Positions 1 through 10,332 of a DNA stretch of 64,000 nucleotides are shown here, in pieces; positions within the stretch are counted from its first letter, which is position 1; each line of letters begins with the position of its first letter. Both the position numbers and the translations under genes were made by a program. The notes under the pieces are model-generated. The model had not been told where the DNA came from and searched no databases. It saw nothing but the letters and a program-made list of their open reading frames with translations. The stretch covers positions 348,712,932 to 348,776,931 of the forward strand of contig JARYHS010008074.1 in assembly GCA_031002005.1 (NCBI GenBank), written 5' to 3'. Origin of the DNA: Vandiemenella viatica. Its lineage: Eukaryota > Arthropoda > Insecta > Orthoptera > Morabidae.

Positions 1-225
1 AAAATCTAGTAAAACAGACGAACTGTAAAGAGGTTACCAAATTCAACGCACGTTAAGCAGTTAATAATCGTTACCAATCGAAGCGTAACATATTTAAAAT
101 AACAGTAAGTTCTCTTGCAGCAGTTATATTCGTACCGCAAGGTTGTGCAATGTTAGACTTACGCACTCCTGCCAGTGGAGTCTAGCATGAACGATCTCAC
201 CTTTTTCTGCCTTTATTATCGACGA

Positions 226-413
226 TGGTGGGTGAGCGGTAACGCACTGGCCTCGCATTCCGGCCATCCAGATTTTGGTTCCCCACACCACTTCAGGCGA
301 ATGCTGGGATGCTTTCTTCAAAAGGTCGTAGTCAAATTCCTTCCAGTTCCCAATTCTTTTGCCGCCTCTAATGAACTCGGCGTCACCGAAGCGTAAAACC
401 AGAAGCAAAACAA
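226..413 (+). repeat. SINE family A copy, box B deleted
   Basis: Tandem homology to at least ten other copies in the window defines a tRNA-derived SINE (family A): a tRNA-like head with 'gtgggtgagcgg' (A box), a middle with 'catccagatttgg' and 'ttccttcaaaagg', and a tail reading 'gacgaggcgtaaagccata' plus A-run. This copy has the A-box head and the tail ('accgaagcgtaaaaccag') but lacks the ~25 bases that carry the pol III B box between 'gcattccgg' and 'ccatccagat'. It is therefore probably an inactive, internally deleted copy. Family assignment is by comparison within this window. Confidence 0.75.
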
Positions 414-439
414 AGCTTCACGATGTTCAGCTAGATAGC

Positions 440-590
440 ATCATAAAAAAACACGACGTTTCGACAGCTGGCTCTGCTGTCTTCATCAGGTGCGCAAAGC
501 TTCAGGAGTTGTACGTTAGAAGTCACGCCTAGACTGGCTTAGTAGAAGTCCGTGACATTGAGGCTGTACGCCGGGAAAGTCTCCACTCAC
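440..590 (-). mobile_element. Penelope-like element terminal fragment with hammerhead-like core
   Basis: Read on the minus strand, this segment contains CTGATGA (489-483), a 6-bp stem GACAGC/GCTGTC with a 7-nt loop, then GAAACGTCG (462-454). This is the arrangement of a hammerhead ribozyme core (CUGAUGA - helix II - GAAA). Such motifs are known from Penelope-like retroelements. The same fragment carries 'tttcccggcgta' (578-567 on the minus strand), which recurs at the left of the hairpin insertion at 2316-2406, linking the two. No reverse-transcriptase coding sequence is present, so this is a terminal remnant. Outer boundaries are approximate. Confidence 0.6.
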
Positions 591-1199
591 AAAATAAAAA
601 TATTCAAGTCAGATTTGCAGGAGTTACTTGGAGCCCCTGTTAGGCGCTAGCCGAGGTTAGAAATTATGACGTTTCTAAATGAGATGTGACTTAAAAGAGG
701 TTAACAGCGTTGTTTGCTAAATCATTATCTGACTGCTTATTTTACGAGCTGCATGGCTCGACTTCTGCTATAAATGGAAGAGTATTTTGGGTAAGGGACG
801 GGGAGAGATTTGGCCATGTCCATTATGAAGCAACAACTCCATCGGATATCTGACATAATTTCAGGAAAACATGTAAAACAGAAATCTGTACAGCGACCCA
901 CGTCCTTCCGAATGCTAATCACTCACTCGCCAGGCTCCATCAATCTATTCCGACATGACGTGGAAACCAGCAGAAAAAAACCTCCATTCAGTGGAATGCA
1001 CGGCGTAATAACTACACAGTCTTCTAGAATAATCTTAGGTACTCACTTTCTGGTTAAAACTTTCGGACGATGCAAGATATTAATACACCATAACACTCTG
1101 AAGTATATACGCTATAAACGTATTTAAGGTTGAAGTTGCCTGAGGAAAAAACAAGTTCGTTACTCCTTTCAAGGCCATTTGGTCTACTCTACGGTGTTA
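591..1199. other. intergenic, no recognisable feature
   Basis: AT-rich sequence with scattered stops in all frames. No motif, coding signal or repeat related to the rest of the window was recognised, apart from the left copy of the SINE target duplication at 1187-1199. Confidence 0.5.
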
Positions 1200-1452
1200 T
1201 CATTGTTTCTTTTTGTCTTTTTTGCTTATGGCTTTACGCCTCGTCGAGGTAATTAGAGGCTGGAAAGGACTAGGGGCAATGAACGGGAAGGAATTCGACC
1301 ATGGCCTTTTGAATGGTCCATCCCGGCATTTCCCTGGAATGATTTGGGGAAATCATGTAAAATCCCAAATCGGGATGACCGAACGAGGATTCGAACCCTC
1401 GTCCTTCCGAATGCAAGGTTAACGGCGTTACCACTCACCCATCACGCTCGGT
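1200..1452 (-). repeat. SINE family A, near full length, with target duplication
   Basis: Minus-strand SINE. The head starts near 1452 ('accgagcgtgatgggtgag'), the B box is 'gggttcgaatcc' (around 1391-1402 as its complement), and the tail 'cgacgaggcgtaaagccataag' ends in an A-run (T-run at about 1204-1223 on the plus strand). The flanks 'ctctacggtgtta' (1187-1199) and 'ctctaccgtgtta' (1453-1465) match at 12 of 13 positions and look like the target-site duplication. A and B boxes place it in the tRNA-derived, pol III-transcribed class. Confidence 0.85.
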
Positions 1453-1465
1453 CTCTACCGTGTTA

Positions 1466-2087
1466 CAGATATTCTAATTACTATGACTATGGAAAAATAT
1501 CTAAAAAAAAAAAAAAAAAGTATAAAGATGCAGTACGGCGTCATTTCTAAAAGAGCTCTGGAAATACAGGACAAAAATGATCAACTGCTTTGCATATTTT
1601 TACATTGTATTATTCTAACACCCCCTTTGTGCAAAATGTAAATGGCTTAATCGTTCTAGCCTTATTTGCGTACAATCGATTGTTTGTTAGATGCATGACC
1701 GGACGGTAGGTAGTACTCCGTGCCACAGGACGAGGCTCTGCTGCGAGATATTGGCACTTCAGTAGACTGGATATTGGGCCTTTACGGTCTCTCGGATTAG
1801 ATTAAAGTTATATATACAGACTTTACATTTGTTATAAATTACTTCCACGGAGCTTCATTCAATAATTTTAATTATTTGGTTGTTAGTATACCATGTTAAT
1901 TGTCTAGTCTCAAATATCGTTAATGCTGCGAAATGACGTCTTGTTCCTCCAGAATATTTGATCATGGACAATGAGTGAAGTCCAATCTTGTTGGCTACTT
2001 CATCGTCTTGAATTTTATTTTGCAACTTGGATAAATGTTAGGAGACTGATATCTCTGGAATTTATTCAATTTCATATGTTATGTGAG
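1466..2087. other. intergenic; poly(A) tract, otherwise nothing recognised
   Basis: Contains an A-run at about 1502-1519 which could be the tail of an older retroelement. The rest shows no supported gene or repeat. Confidence 0.45.
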
Positions 2088-2765
2088 TTCTGTTACTTGG
2101 GAAGCAAAATTACAACCGATAGCCGAAGCAGGAATGATGTTAAAAGCAGAATAGCACTAGCAAAGAGAGCCTTCATGAAAAAGAGAAACCTTTTAGTTTC
2201 AAAAATTGATCTACGAATTAGGAAGAACTTTTAATACTCTTTGTGTGGAGCACAGCACTTTATGATAGCGAAACATGGACTTTAGGAATACCGGAAATAA
2301 AGAAAATTGAAGCATGTGACAATTAAGTTTTTCCCGGCGTATGGTAGACAGGAATTCTTCACGGGTCTTCTGCCGGATAAGATTTTATCCGGCAGAAGAC
2401 CCGTGAAAAATTGAAGCATTTGAAATGTGGTGCTACAGAAGAATGCTGAAAATTAAGTGGACTGACAAAGTAGGAAATGATGGGCGAGAAAAGAAGTTTG
2501 TGGAAGAAGCTTACAGAAAGAAGAGACAGGCTGGTAGGTCATATTTTGAGACATGCTGGATTGGTTAATTTGTTAGTGGAGGGAACAGTTGAAGGTAAGA
2601 ACTGTAGAGGAAGACAGAGATTAGAATATATGAAGCAGATAATTGAGGACGTGGGTTGTAAGGGGTATGTAGAAATGAAGAGGTTAGCACAGGATAGGAA
2701 GGGATGGAGGATTGCATCAAACCAGTAAAAAGACTGACGACAACAACAAACAAACAAAAAATAAA
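2088..2765 (+). pseudogene. 3' remnant of a LINE reverse transcriptase
   Basis: Three conceptual stretches read like the C-terminal part of an insect non-LTR reverse transcriptase. 'FCYLGSKITTDSRSRND..SRIALAKRAFMKKRNLL' is at 2088-2231, 'FVWSTALYDSETWTLG' follows at about 2239-2290, and 'RRDRLVGHILRHAGLVNLLVEG' to 'YVEMKRLAQDRKGWRIASNQ' runs to 2728. A stop at 2232, frameshifts and a 91-bp insertion (2316-2406) break it; without the insertion the reading continues as IEAFEMWCYRRMLKIKW. After the stop an A/CA-rich tail ('caacaacaaacaaacaaaa') ends near 2765, as expected for a LINE 3' end. It is a 5'-truncated, dead copy. The clade was not determined. Confidence 0.8.
2316..2406. mobile_element. 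91-bp hairpin insertion (Penelope-like fragment) with 13-bp TSD
   Basis: This insertion interrupts the LINE relic and is flanked by the perfect 13-bp direct repeat AAAATTGAAGCAT (2303-2315 and 2407-2419). Inside, 2358-2380 and 2385-2407 form a perfect 23-bp inverted repeat around the 4-nt loop 'gatt'. It shares 'tttcccggcgta' with the minus-strand fragment at 440-590. Variable-length duplications and inverted end copies fit Penelope-like integration (inference). The LINE frame resumes exactly across the duplication, which confirms this is a genuine insertion. Confidence 0.75.
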
Positions 2766-3949
2766 GAAAGAAGTAAATTACTTCGTCGAATTTGATTTCT
2801 ACGACTATAAGCTCAAAATATCATCTATCACAGCATGTTAGCGAATGCATATTCACCTGGGTACCGTTAAAAGAAGATATATTTTTTTGTAAAAATACGT
2901 TGGTATTTATTTTACGACACTAATAAACAAAACCATAACGCACAAGAAGTCACTTAGCAGAATTCGAAAGTCTACAATAGAAGAGAGGAGAGACGACCAT
3001 CATTTGATTCCAGGCTTGCAAGTGCGGGAAAGTTTCGTTCACAAGTAATGTATTCGGAATCCATATCAATTACTAATAATAATAATCATCTATACAGGTG
3101 CTAAAAGGTCATGTATTTGTTACTGGGAAGTCCGGAAAGTTGGATTATGTACATTTCATGTAAAACATTCTTAAATATGTTATCTAAAAAGCTGAAGCCA
3201 AGGGAACTACTTTCAAAATAAATTATATTGTCTTATTAATACATCGTTACAGAACACAGATAAATTTAAGAAACGATTAGATATCTGTAACTCAGGTTTC
3301 AGATCCGTATAAAATAAGGAACAGTGAACACACTAAAGAATCCTGACAGCCGACTAAATACATATATATCACACATTTTGAAAAATTAAGACTCCAACAT
3401 CAATACCTCAATTTACTATTACAAGTGGCATATTGGTCACAGATTAAAGACAATTACTAACAAAATACGTAAGTCCTAAGAAGATCAATACATTTTGTTA
3501 ATAGATATTTAAACTAAAAAGCGCTGGGTAATTTAACTGTTGGAATAAGGTTGTATGAAAAAGATTTGACGCGGATTAAATGGAGATCAGAAACATATTT
3601 TAATTTTTTTCCCTTACACACTCAAGTAATGGAGTAAGGTCTCTTAGCAGCGATATGGTATTCACGCTATCATCACACACTTAACAGTGAGTGCAGATTA
3701 TTACTTGAGATATAGTACAGCTGTATTGGTTTTTTTGGCTCTTGCATTTTTAGAGTTTTACAATTTCAACTGACACCGCCTATTCACTTAGATGATACGA
3801 AGTTATTGATCATCATCAATGTTCACGTCCGTAATATCTGCACGTGAACTGCATCAACATAAAACTGAACTACAATAGGTCACTCTCGAACTCTCATTTC
3901 ATACAGTGAATTTATCTTGGATTACCCCTTCTCATCACCATTCCCTCCA
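2766..3949. other. intergenic, no recognisable feature
   Basis: AT-rich with stops in all frames. I found no repeat shared with the rest of the window and no coding signal. Confidence 0.5.
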
Positions 3950-4340
3950 CTCTCGCGCTCCCAACTTTACCACCAGTCTCTCCGTTTTATTTCACGCCCA
4001 CTGCTCCCACGTTAAAGCAGTATATTCTATTGGCCCAGATAAGATCGGTTCGCCTCTAATTCCGCTCCCGGAAACAACCGTAGCGTTCTCGCGGCTTGCC
4101 TTCCTTTCCGATAACCTGGCTGCCCCACCCGCACCTCCAGATTGGCGCGTGGGGGGAGAGTGAGGGGGGAGGGAACGGTCCCTATATAACGCTCGTAAAT
4201 TCGCCGCCGGGATCCACGTGGCTCCGTATAACTCCAAGACTCCGCAGCTCCGAGAAACGAAGGCGGATAGGTACACGGAGCAGCAGCCAAGGAAAACTTT
4301 CTGAATACACTAAAGAAAATCACGTTCTTTTCAATAAATA
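3950..4340 (+). promoter_or_regulatory. orphan promoter-like GC-rich segment (possible LTR relic)
   Basis: A local GC-rich block contains two inverted CCAAT motifs (ATTGG at 4029-4033 and 4141-4145) and a strong TATA box, TATATAA at 4183-4189, in a CG-rich context. AATAAA follows at 4333-4338, about 150 bp downstream. The order CCAAT-TATA-AATAAA within 200 bp suggests either an LTR U3-R region or the promoter and leader of an unrecognised transcript. No downstream coding exon was identified on this strand before the hemocyanin gene, and clear LTR termini were not found. Confidence 0.3.
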
Positions 4341-4985
4341 CATAAAATGAGACGGCAAACATATGCTTTCAATTTTTTTTTAATTTTCCTCCGTCGCTGC
4401 GACGGGCTGCAGTGTGATATTTCACAGAATACTTTTTTTTTTTTAGTTTCCCTACTCTTACAGAAGCGCCTGGGCCTCCGCAGTTCACGGCAATACGACA
4501 CCGCAGTAATAGTAGTCATTCTCTCGTCGATAGGGTAGTAGCAGGTTCCACAAAGATACAGTATTTCAAAACCTAACTTCCATCAAACACTTACGAATGC
4601 ACCCCAACATATATTCCGATTTCGTTCAAAAATTTTAACTGTCATTTCAAAAATCAATTTCATTTTGATATGGGCATATCTTTATTCCAGTATAATACAT
4701 TTTTTCTTCATTTGACTTGTTAAGTTAAGCATACATGTTTGTAGTGTTCAATTATAAATTTTTTAAAAAATAAAAAAACTGACTGCTAAACGTTTGTGAT
4801 ACTCTTTATAACGGGAGTACTGAATTGCAGCTGCTTTAGCGCTGGGCGCCAGTGGAATGTAATTAGAAAAAGTCACATGAGGATCAGTCAAATAAATTTA
4901 ACCAAGAGTGGTTGGTACACGTACAAGTTATGTAACATTGATTTTGGTATGATAGTTAAAGGTATCCAACATTTAAATAACAAAA
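4341..4985. other. intergenic, AT-rich, nothing recognised
   Basis: Homopolymer-rich AT sequence between the promoter-like block and the Tc1-like transposon. No supported feature. Confidence 0.5.
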
Positions 4986-4987
4986 TA

Positions 4988-6073
4988 CACTTAAGAGCCA
5001 GAGAAACTGGTTCATCTGCCTAATATCGTGTAGGGCCCCCGCGAGCACGCAGAAGTGCCGCAACACGACGTGGCATGGACTCGACTAATGTCTGAAGTAG
5101 TGCTGGAGGGAATTGACACCATGCTTCCTGCAGGGCTGTCCATAAATCCATAAGAGTACAAGGGGGTGGAGATCTCTTCTGGACGGCACGTTGCAACACA
5201 TCCCAGATATGCTCAATAATGTTCATGTCTGGGGAGTTTGGTGGCCAGTGGAAGTGTTCAAACTCAGAAGATTGTTCCTGGAGCCACTCTGTAGTAATTC
5301 TGGACGTGTGGGGTGTCGCATTGTCCTGTTGGAATTGCCGAAGTCCGTCGGTATACACAATGTACACTAATAGATGCAGGTGATCAGCCAGGATGCGTAC
5401 GTTCGCGTTACCTGCCAGAGTTGTATCTAGACGTATCAGGGGTCCCATGTCACTCCAACACGACCCACACCATTACAGAGCCTCCACCAACTTGAACAGT
5501 CCCTTGCTGATATGCAGGGTCATGAATTCATGAGGTTGTCTCCATACCCGTACACGTCCATCCGTTCGATACAATCGGAAACGAGACTCGTCAGACCAGG
5601 CAACATGTTTCCAATGATCAACAGACCACATGACACTTATTGATGACCCAGCATTGAAATCCGGAGCAATTTGCGGAAGGGTTGCACTTCTGTCGCGTTG
5701 AACGTTTCTCTTCAGTCGTCGTTGGTCCCGTTCTTACAAGATGTTTTTTCGTGCGCGCGATGTCGGAGATTTGATGTTTTACCGGATTCCCGATATTCAC
5801 GGTGCACTCGTGAAATGGTCGTACGGGATCCCCACCTCATCGCTACCTCGGAGATGCTGTATCCCATCTCTCGTGCGCCGACTATAACACCACGTTCAAA
5901 CTCATTCAGATCGTAATAACATGCCATTGTATCAGCCGTAACCGATCTATCGCCTGCGCCAGACACCTGTTGTCTTATACAGGCGTTGCCGACCGCTGGG
6001 CCGTACTCTGAGTGTTTATATATCTCTGTGTTTGCATACGCATGCCTATACCAGTTCCTTTGGCTCTTCAGTG
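4988..6073 (-). mobile_element. Tc1-like DNA transposon, decayed
   Basis: About 1.09 kb bounded by imperfect inverted repeats: 4988-5010 begins 'cacttaagagccagag' and 6051-6073, reverse-complemented, begins 'cactgaagagccaaag'. A transposase relic fills the interior on the minus strand. A TA precedes the left end (4986-4987), as expected for Tc1/mariner integration. The right-hand TA (6076-6077) is offset by two bases, so exact termini are uncertain. The element is non-autonomous now because its coding frame is broken. Confidence 0.85.
5020..5927 (-). pseudogene. Tc1-like transposase, frameshifted (DD36E)
   Basis: The likely start is at 5927 ('MACYYDLNEFERG'), opening a helix-turn-helix region ('SISEVAMRWGSRTTISRVHREY'). 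The catalytic triad can be located: D at 5590-5592 in 'VAWSDESRF', D at 5323-5325 in 'FQQDNATPHTSR', and E at 5212-5214 in 'SPDMNIIEHIWD'. 36 residues lie between the second D and the E. The protein ends '..ARGGPTRY' at 5020. At least one frameshift near 5750 and a stop near 5618-5620 break the frame, so no functional protein can be made. Reconstructed length is about 300 residues, near the usual 340. Confidence 0.85.
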
Positions 6074-7289
6074 CATATAAGTAAAATGATTGGGTTGGCT
6101 GGGATAATAACAATGAAATGAATGAATTGACATGAAATTACATAACAAATCTCAGGGCTGTAGTGAACTTCTTTTAACAGACTAAACAAAACGCTAACTG
6201 ATTTTTAAAACAAATTAATTTTTAATGAGTTTAATAGAGAACAACTATTGGCGTCAGCAGAACAAGGCAAGTTACGGGTTTTTCCACTGACTGCTGTGAA
6301 CAATGTTTTACAGACGACGCACTACCCTCTCGGAGATGACAGGCTGTTAGCTGTACGGTTGATTTTATGATATCCGTGGCAACTGCTCCAACGTAACACT
6401 GTTGCGAGTCCGCAAAGTTCGACCGGTGACTGTAGGCAGCAAGCGCCCTCTTCCAACCTGTAGGTGGCCGCCCAAACGCCTCGTCTAGCCAAGCCAGGCG
6501 GGGAGATCAGGTGATGGCCATCCACCGCAACCACTTCGCGAGGACACAGCTCAACTTGCTTACCTCTCTATCCTCGCACTGGGGTGAAAAGCGAACAGTC
6601 GAAGATTTTCGCGGTTAACTTCTTTTACGTCGTAGGCCATATGAAACAGAAACAGCACGTATAAGTTATTTCTATCGAAATTACTTCTTGTGAATGGTGC
6701 ACAACATTTTTAAAGAGCACACAGAGTTTCTGCATAAGGAAATCGCGTTTATGATTAGCGTAAAATACACGCGCCTCGCCGAGCTATTTGAAGATCCACA
6801 GAAAAAGTCAGTTTCTCTAGAATCATGGCTCGCAGTTACTTTTTGCGCACAAGATTTCCAGGCAAAAACGTTCTCATGTCTGAGGTGGTAGTTAGGTTGG
6901 CAAGCATGTGGGCGCATGGTTACAATTGTCTCAGTCTTGTTTATTACAATAAATACCAAATACAATACAACTTTACACAACAATATCAACAACTTCAAAC
7001 ATAAGATTTCCACACTATATCATGTAATAAGCTTAATTACCAATCGGTTACTTAAAATTCCCCCAAGATATACTTATATTAAATAACCACAATACTAGTT
7101 GGCCTTAATGACCCATGATGGCCCAAGAGTCCAAGGATTTACACACTTAAATTTACTTATGTTTAAACAACAATTTAATAATGGTAGAATATCCGGTGCT
7201 ATAAGTTTCTAAACAGGATTTCCAAAGATCGAGCTTCTCAAGGCACTTATATCAGTTGAGCTCAACCAACACTGGTTTGTTTTAATGTT
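6074..7289. other. intergenic; GC-rich patch 6290-6600, nothing identified
   Basis: A moderately GC-rich stretch at about 6290-6600 differs from the AT-rich surroundings and may be an unrecognised transposon fragment. No coding signal or terminal repeats were found. The remainder is AT-rich and featureless. Confidence 0.4.
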
Positions 7290-7870
7290 TCAGCACCCCT
7301 CAAGGGTACAGACAAACATACATACACTGTTTCCCTCATGTGAAAGAACAGCCATTAGTGACATAGATTGTCCCACGCAAGCACGAACACCAAACAGAAA
7401 ATCTCCAATTGCACGGAGGAAGCAGAAAATACAACGAAGTTGAATTGTCTGAATACCACGAACTCTCCAACAGTCTATCCACTCGTGGAACATGAAGTCA
7501 CAGGTTGCTCCAGAAGGTGCCAAAGCGCACACTTTACGAGGACACCCCAAACCGCCATATAGTCTGGGCATGTGAGACGACGACACAGTTTACGGCCACT
7601 CAGAACTGTTTGTCAGACCAGGCACCGTCAATAACCCCTCGCCGACGGCCAAGTGTCACGTTGCTCCGCCTAACTGCTGCCCGTGCATGGAGCGCGTCGC
7701 CTTCTTCAACTGCCGCTTCCGACACCGCCACTTCCTCCTCAGACTGTTCACTTCCTAGTCGAGACTGACCGCAGAGACTGACCTCTTTCCAGCGCCCGGC
7801 GATGGAGGTCCAACTGTCGGTATTGGTACTGTTACTGCTAACGCTTCACTCTTCTTACTGCCTCTGGTAC

Positions 7871-8520
7871 TGGTACACTGACGGACCGAGCGGCCCCATT
7901 AACTGCCTCCTTGGGCGCCCGCTGCCCGTCCGGGCCTTACGCTTCCCGACGACCCAGGGAGGTACGCCGCCTCCGACAGTCCACAGAGTTCCGACACTCT
8001 CTGCGGCGCTGACGTTAGTCCTTCCTCAGTGGATATCCAACTGGCCTGGTACTGGTACACTGACGGACGGAGCGGCCCCATTAACTGCCTCCCTGGGCGC
8101 CCGCTGCCCGTCCGGGCCTTACGCTTCCCGACGACCCAGGGAGGTACGCCGCCTCCGACAGTCAACGGAGCTCCGACACTCCTTCCTCACTGGATATCGC
8201 ACTGGCCCTCACTGGTACACTGACGGACGGAGCGGCCCCATTAACTGCCTCCCTGAGCGCCCGCTGCCCGTCCGGGCCTTGCGCTTCCTGACGACCCAGG
8301 GAGGTACGCCGCCTCCGACAGTCAACGAAGCTCCGACACTCCTTCCTCACTGGATATCGCACTGGCCCTCACTGGTACACTGACGGACGGAGCGGCCCCA
8401 TTAACGGCCTCCCTGGGCGCCCGCTGCCCGTCCGGGCCTTACGCTTCCCGACGACCCAGGGAGGTACGCCGCCTCCGACAGTCCACGCAGCTCCGACACT
8501 CTCTGCAGCACTGACGTTAC
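7871..8520. repeat. four-copy ~160-bp GC-rich tandem repeat
   Basis: Units start with 'ggtacactgacgga' at about 7872, 8054, 8214 and 8374, giving spacings of 182, 160 and 160 bp. The first and last units carry an extra ~22 bp ('ctctgcggcgctgacgtta' or close variant) that the two middle units lack. This suggests the middle units arose by amplification of a deleted unit. Identity between units is high by eye, so the array is young. Confidence 0.85.
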
Positions 8521-8529
8521 TTGACTGCT

Positions 8530-8577
8530 TATCCGACTGGGTATCCAACTGGGTATCCAGCTGGGTATCCAACTGGC
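8530..8577. repeat. 12-bp tandem repeat, four copies
   Basis: Four consecutive variants of 'tatccaactggg' immediately follow the 160-bp array. The 12-bp unit also resembles 'tatccaactggc' inside the first large unit (about 8033), so it probably grew from that sequence. Confidence 0.8.
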
Positions 8578-8770
8578 CTTGGCCGCGCCGGGTCATTACT
8601 TATATACCCCACGCTATCCGGCAGAGGGCACTACTCCACCGCGGCGCTGCCTAGCGGAGCAGCAGGCGTGCGACAGAAGACAATCGCTCGCCAGATGGCG
8701 GAAATTCCGCCACAGCGCCCGCTAGCGAAGTGGTGGGCTGACGGCAGATGATAGCCGCAGCGTGAAGATG

Positions 8771-10287
8771 AGCCGCGCACGGCTCAATGTCGTCGAGCGT
8801 TTTGATACGTAGAAGTTCCTAGCATGGTCAAAGCCCACATTCATTTTTATTGCACGTCAATTAGCTCGTCCAGTAAAAGTTGCTATTGTCGCAAACTTCC
8901 GGACGGTTCGCAAATTCTCGGTGATTCGTTAAAGGAGATTCCTTTTCATGTACGCCCCTTCCTTCTTCAAATTGTTCGTTGTATTGTGTCGTGAGCAATT
9001 TTGTATGTTGATACGAGCTGATGAGAGTTGTTAATTGCCACTTCACTTCTTCGATATACTGTACTTGGCTGCATGAATTAAAAATAGTTTCACGCAGTTA
9101 GTATTTCTGAATGTGAAACGATTTTCACTTGTGATTAACCTTTAGAATAATTTGATACGCAATCATTTCTTTCCGCTCTTACATGCGACTGAGCGGCAGA
9201 TGTTACGAGCTCAATTACTCGTTTCACAATACATTTGACCAGATTGAAGTTTACTATGTGTTTAACTTAATCAAATCTATTCACTAATTATCTCCTTTTT
9301 TTGGATTAATATATCCTAGTGGAAGTTTCCACGCTTGAAGTAATAGACGACATTGTTTATTGTTAGTGGTTTACGCATTAATTTTTGCATACTTACAAAT
9401 GGCAGTATCTCAGAGTATTCTCAAAGCCAAACCCACTCAGCAATACCTGTCTAGAAATATATTATTTGCAGCAATCTGTTATGAACTCTAGCAAATACGA
9501 TTTGGTTTCACTTTAGTGTTAACTGAAAATATTATAAAATATCTAAGGAGTAAGTAGCAAAAAATTGTTCTGTCGATTGTAGTAGATTTTAACAAGTAAT
9601 TGGATTTCAAAGGCAATAGGCATTGATACCAGAGATTCTAACGGTAAAACTAAGGCAAAATTATTTATTGTGGAAAGTAATCAAGAAACCATACGGTAAA
9701 CCGTAACGAACTTCGAAGTACAGTAGAAAAGTGTACGTTTGGTTCTGTGTCTGAAGTCAGTGTTTGTTTCATAAATATTAACATTGCGGCAATACAATAA
9801 GAAATTATTTAATATTCCGTTCCCGGATTACTCCTTAACACTGAATACTTTCGCGCCGCGTTGATCACACCACCGAGGTATCCTCTCTGCACTCTCCAAT
9901 GAGAGGAAATCTGTGACTCCCTCACATCTGCAGCGGCAACGTAAAGTCAAACTAAGATAAATACAAGCGTAGTAACCAATTTGGTCTTAGAAAAGTCAAG
10001 ATTATTTTTAGTCGTATTCAATGGTTCTCTTAGAGCCTATATTGCGTTAAACGGAAGTATTTGTTTCAGGATAGAAAAAATACTGGCTTTAAACATAGAC
10101 TGTTCAGCCAACAAAAGATTCGCGCCTTCTTACAATAGCTCTCTCGATACTGCCATTCATTCCTACAAATTTGATAGTGAGATGAAGTGAAGAAGGTCGT
10201 AAAAAGTCTCCGGTAAGAATTTTTTTTTAATTTCCCAGAAACTATTTTCATATCTACAGCATAAGTCCCACCTCCGTGTCTTCCGTG

Positions 10288-10332
<45 letters not shown>

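Larger units (their letters stand above)
7290..8770. repeat. GC-rich repetitive island around a minisatellite
   Basis: A 1.5-kb GC-rich island in AT-rich DNA, containing a ~160-bp tandem repeat, a 12-bp tandem repeat and a TATA-like 'tatata' at 8601-8606 followed by CG-rich sequence. Open frames here, including one of 193 codons from 7802 whose first ~20 codons look like a signal peptide, follow the tandem repeat and change register between units. I therefore do not treat them as genes. It could be the regulatory end of an unidentified transposable element. Confidence 0.5.

Noticed and set aside
7802..8383. 193-codon open frame beginning like a signal peptide
   Set aside because: It consists of the ~160-bp tandem units read in changing register (periods 182 and 160 are not multiples of 3). 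There is no domain, and composition follows the minisatellite.
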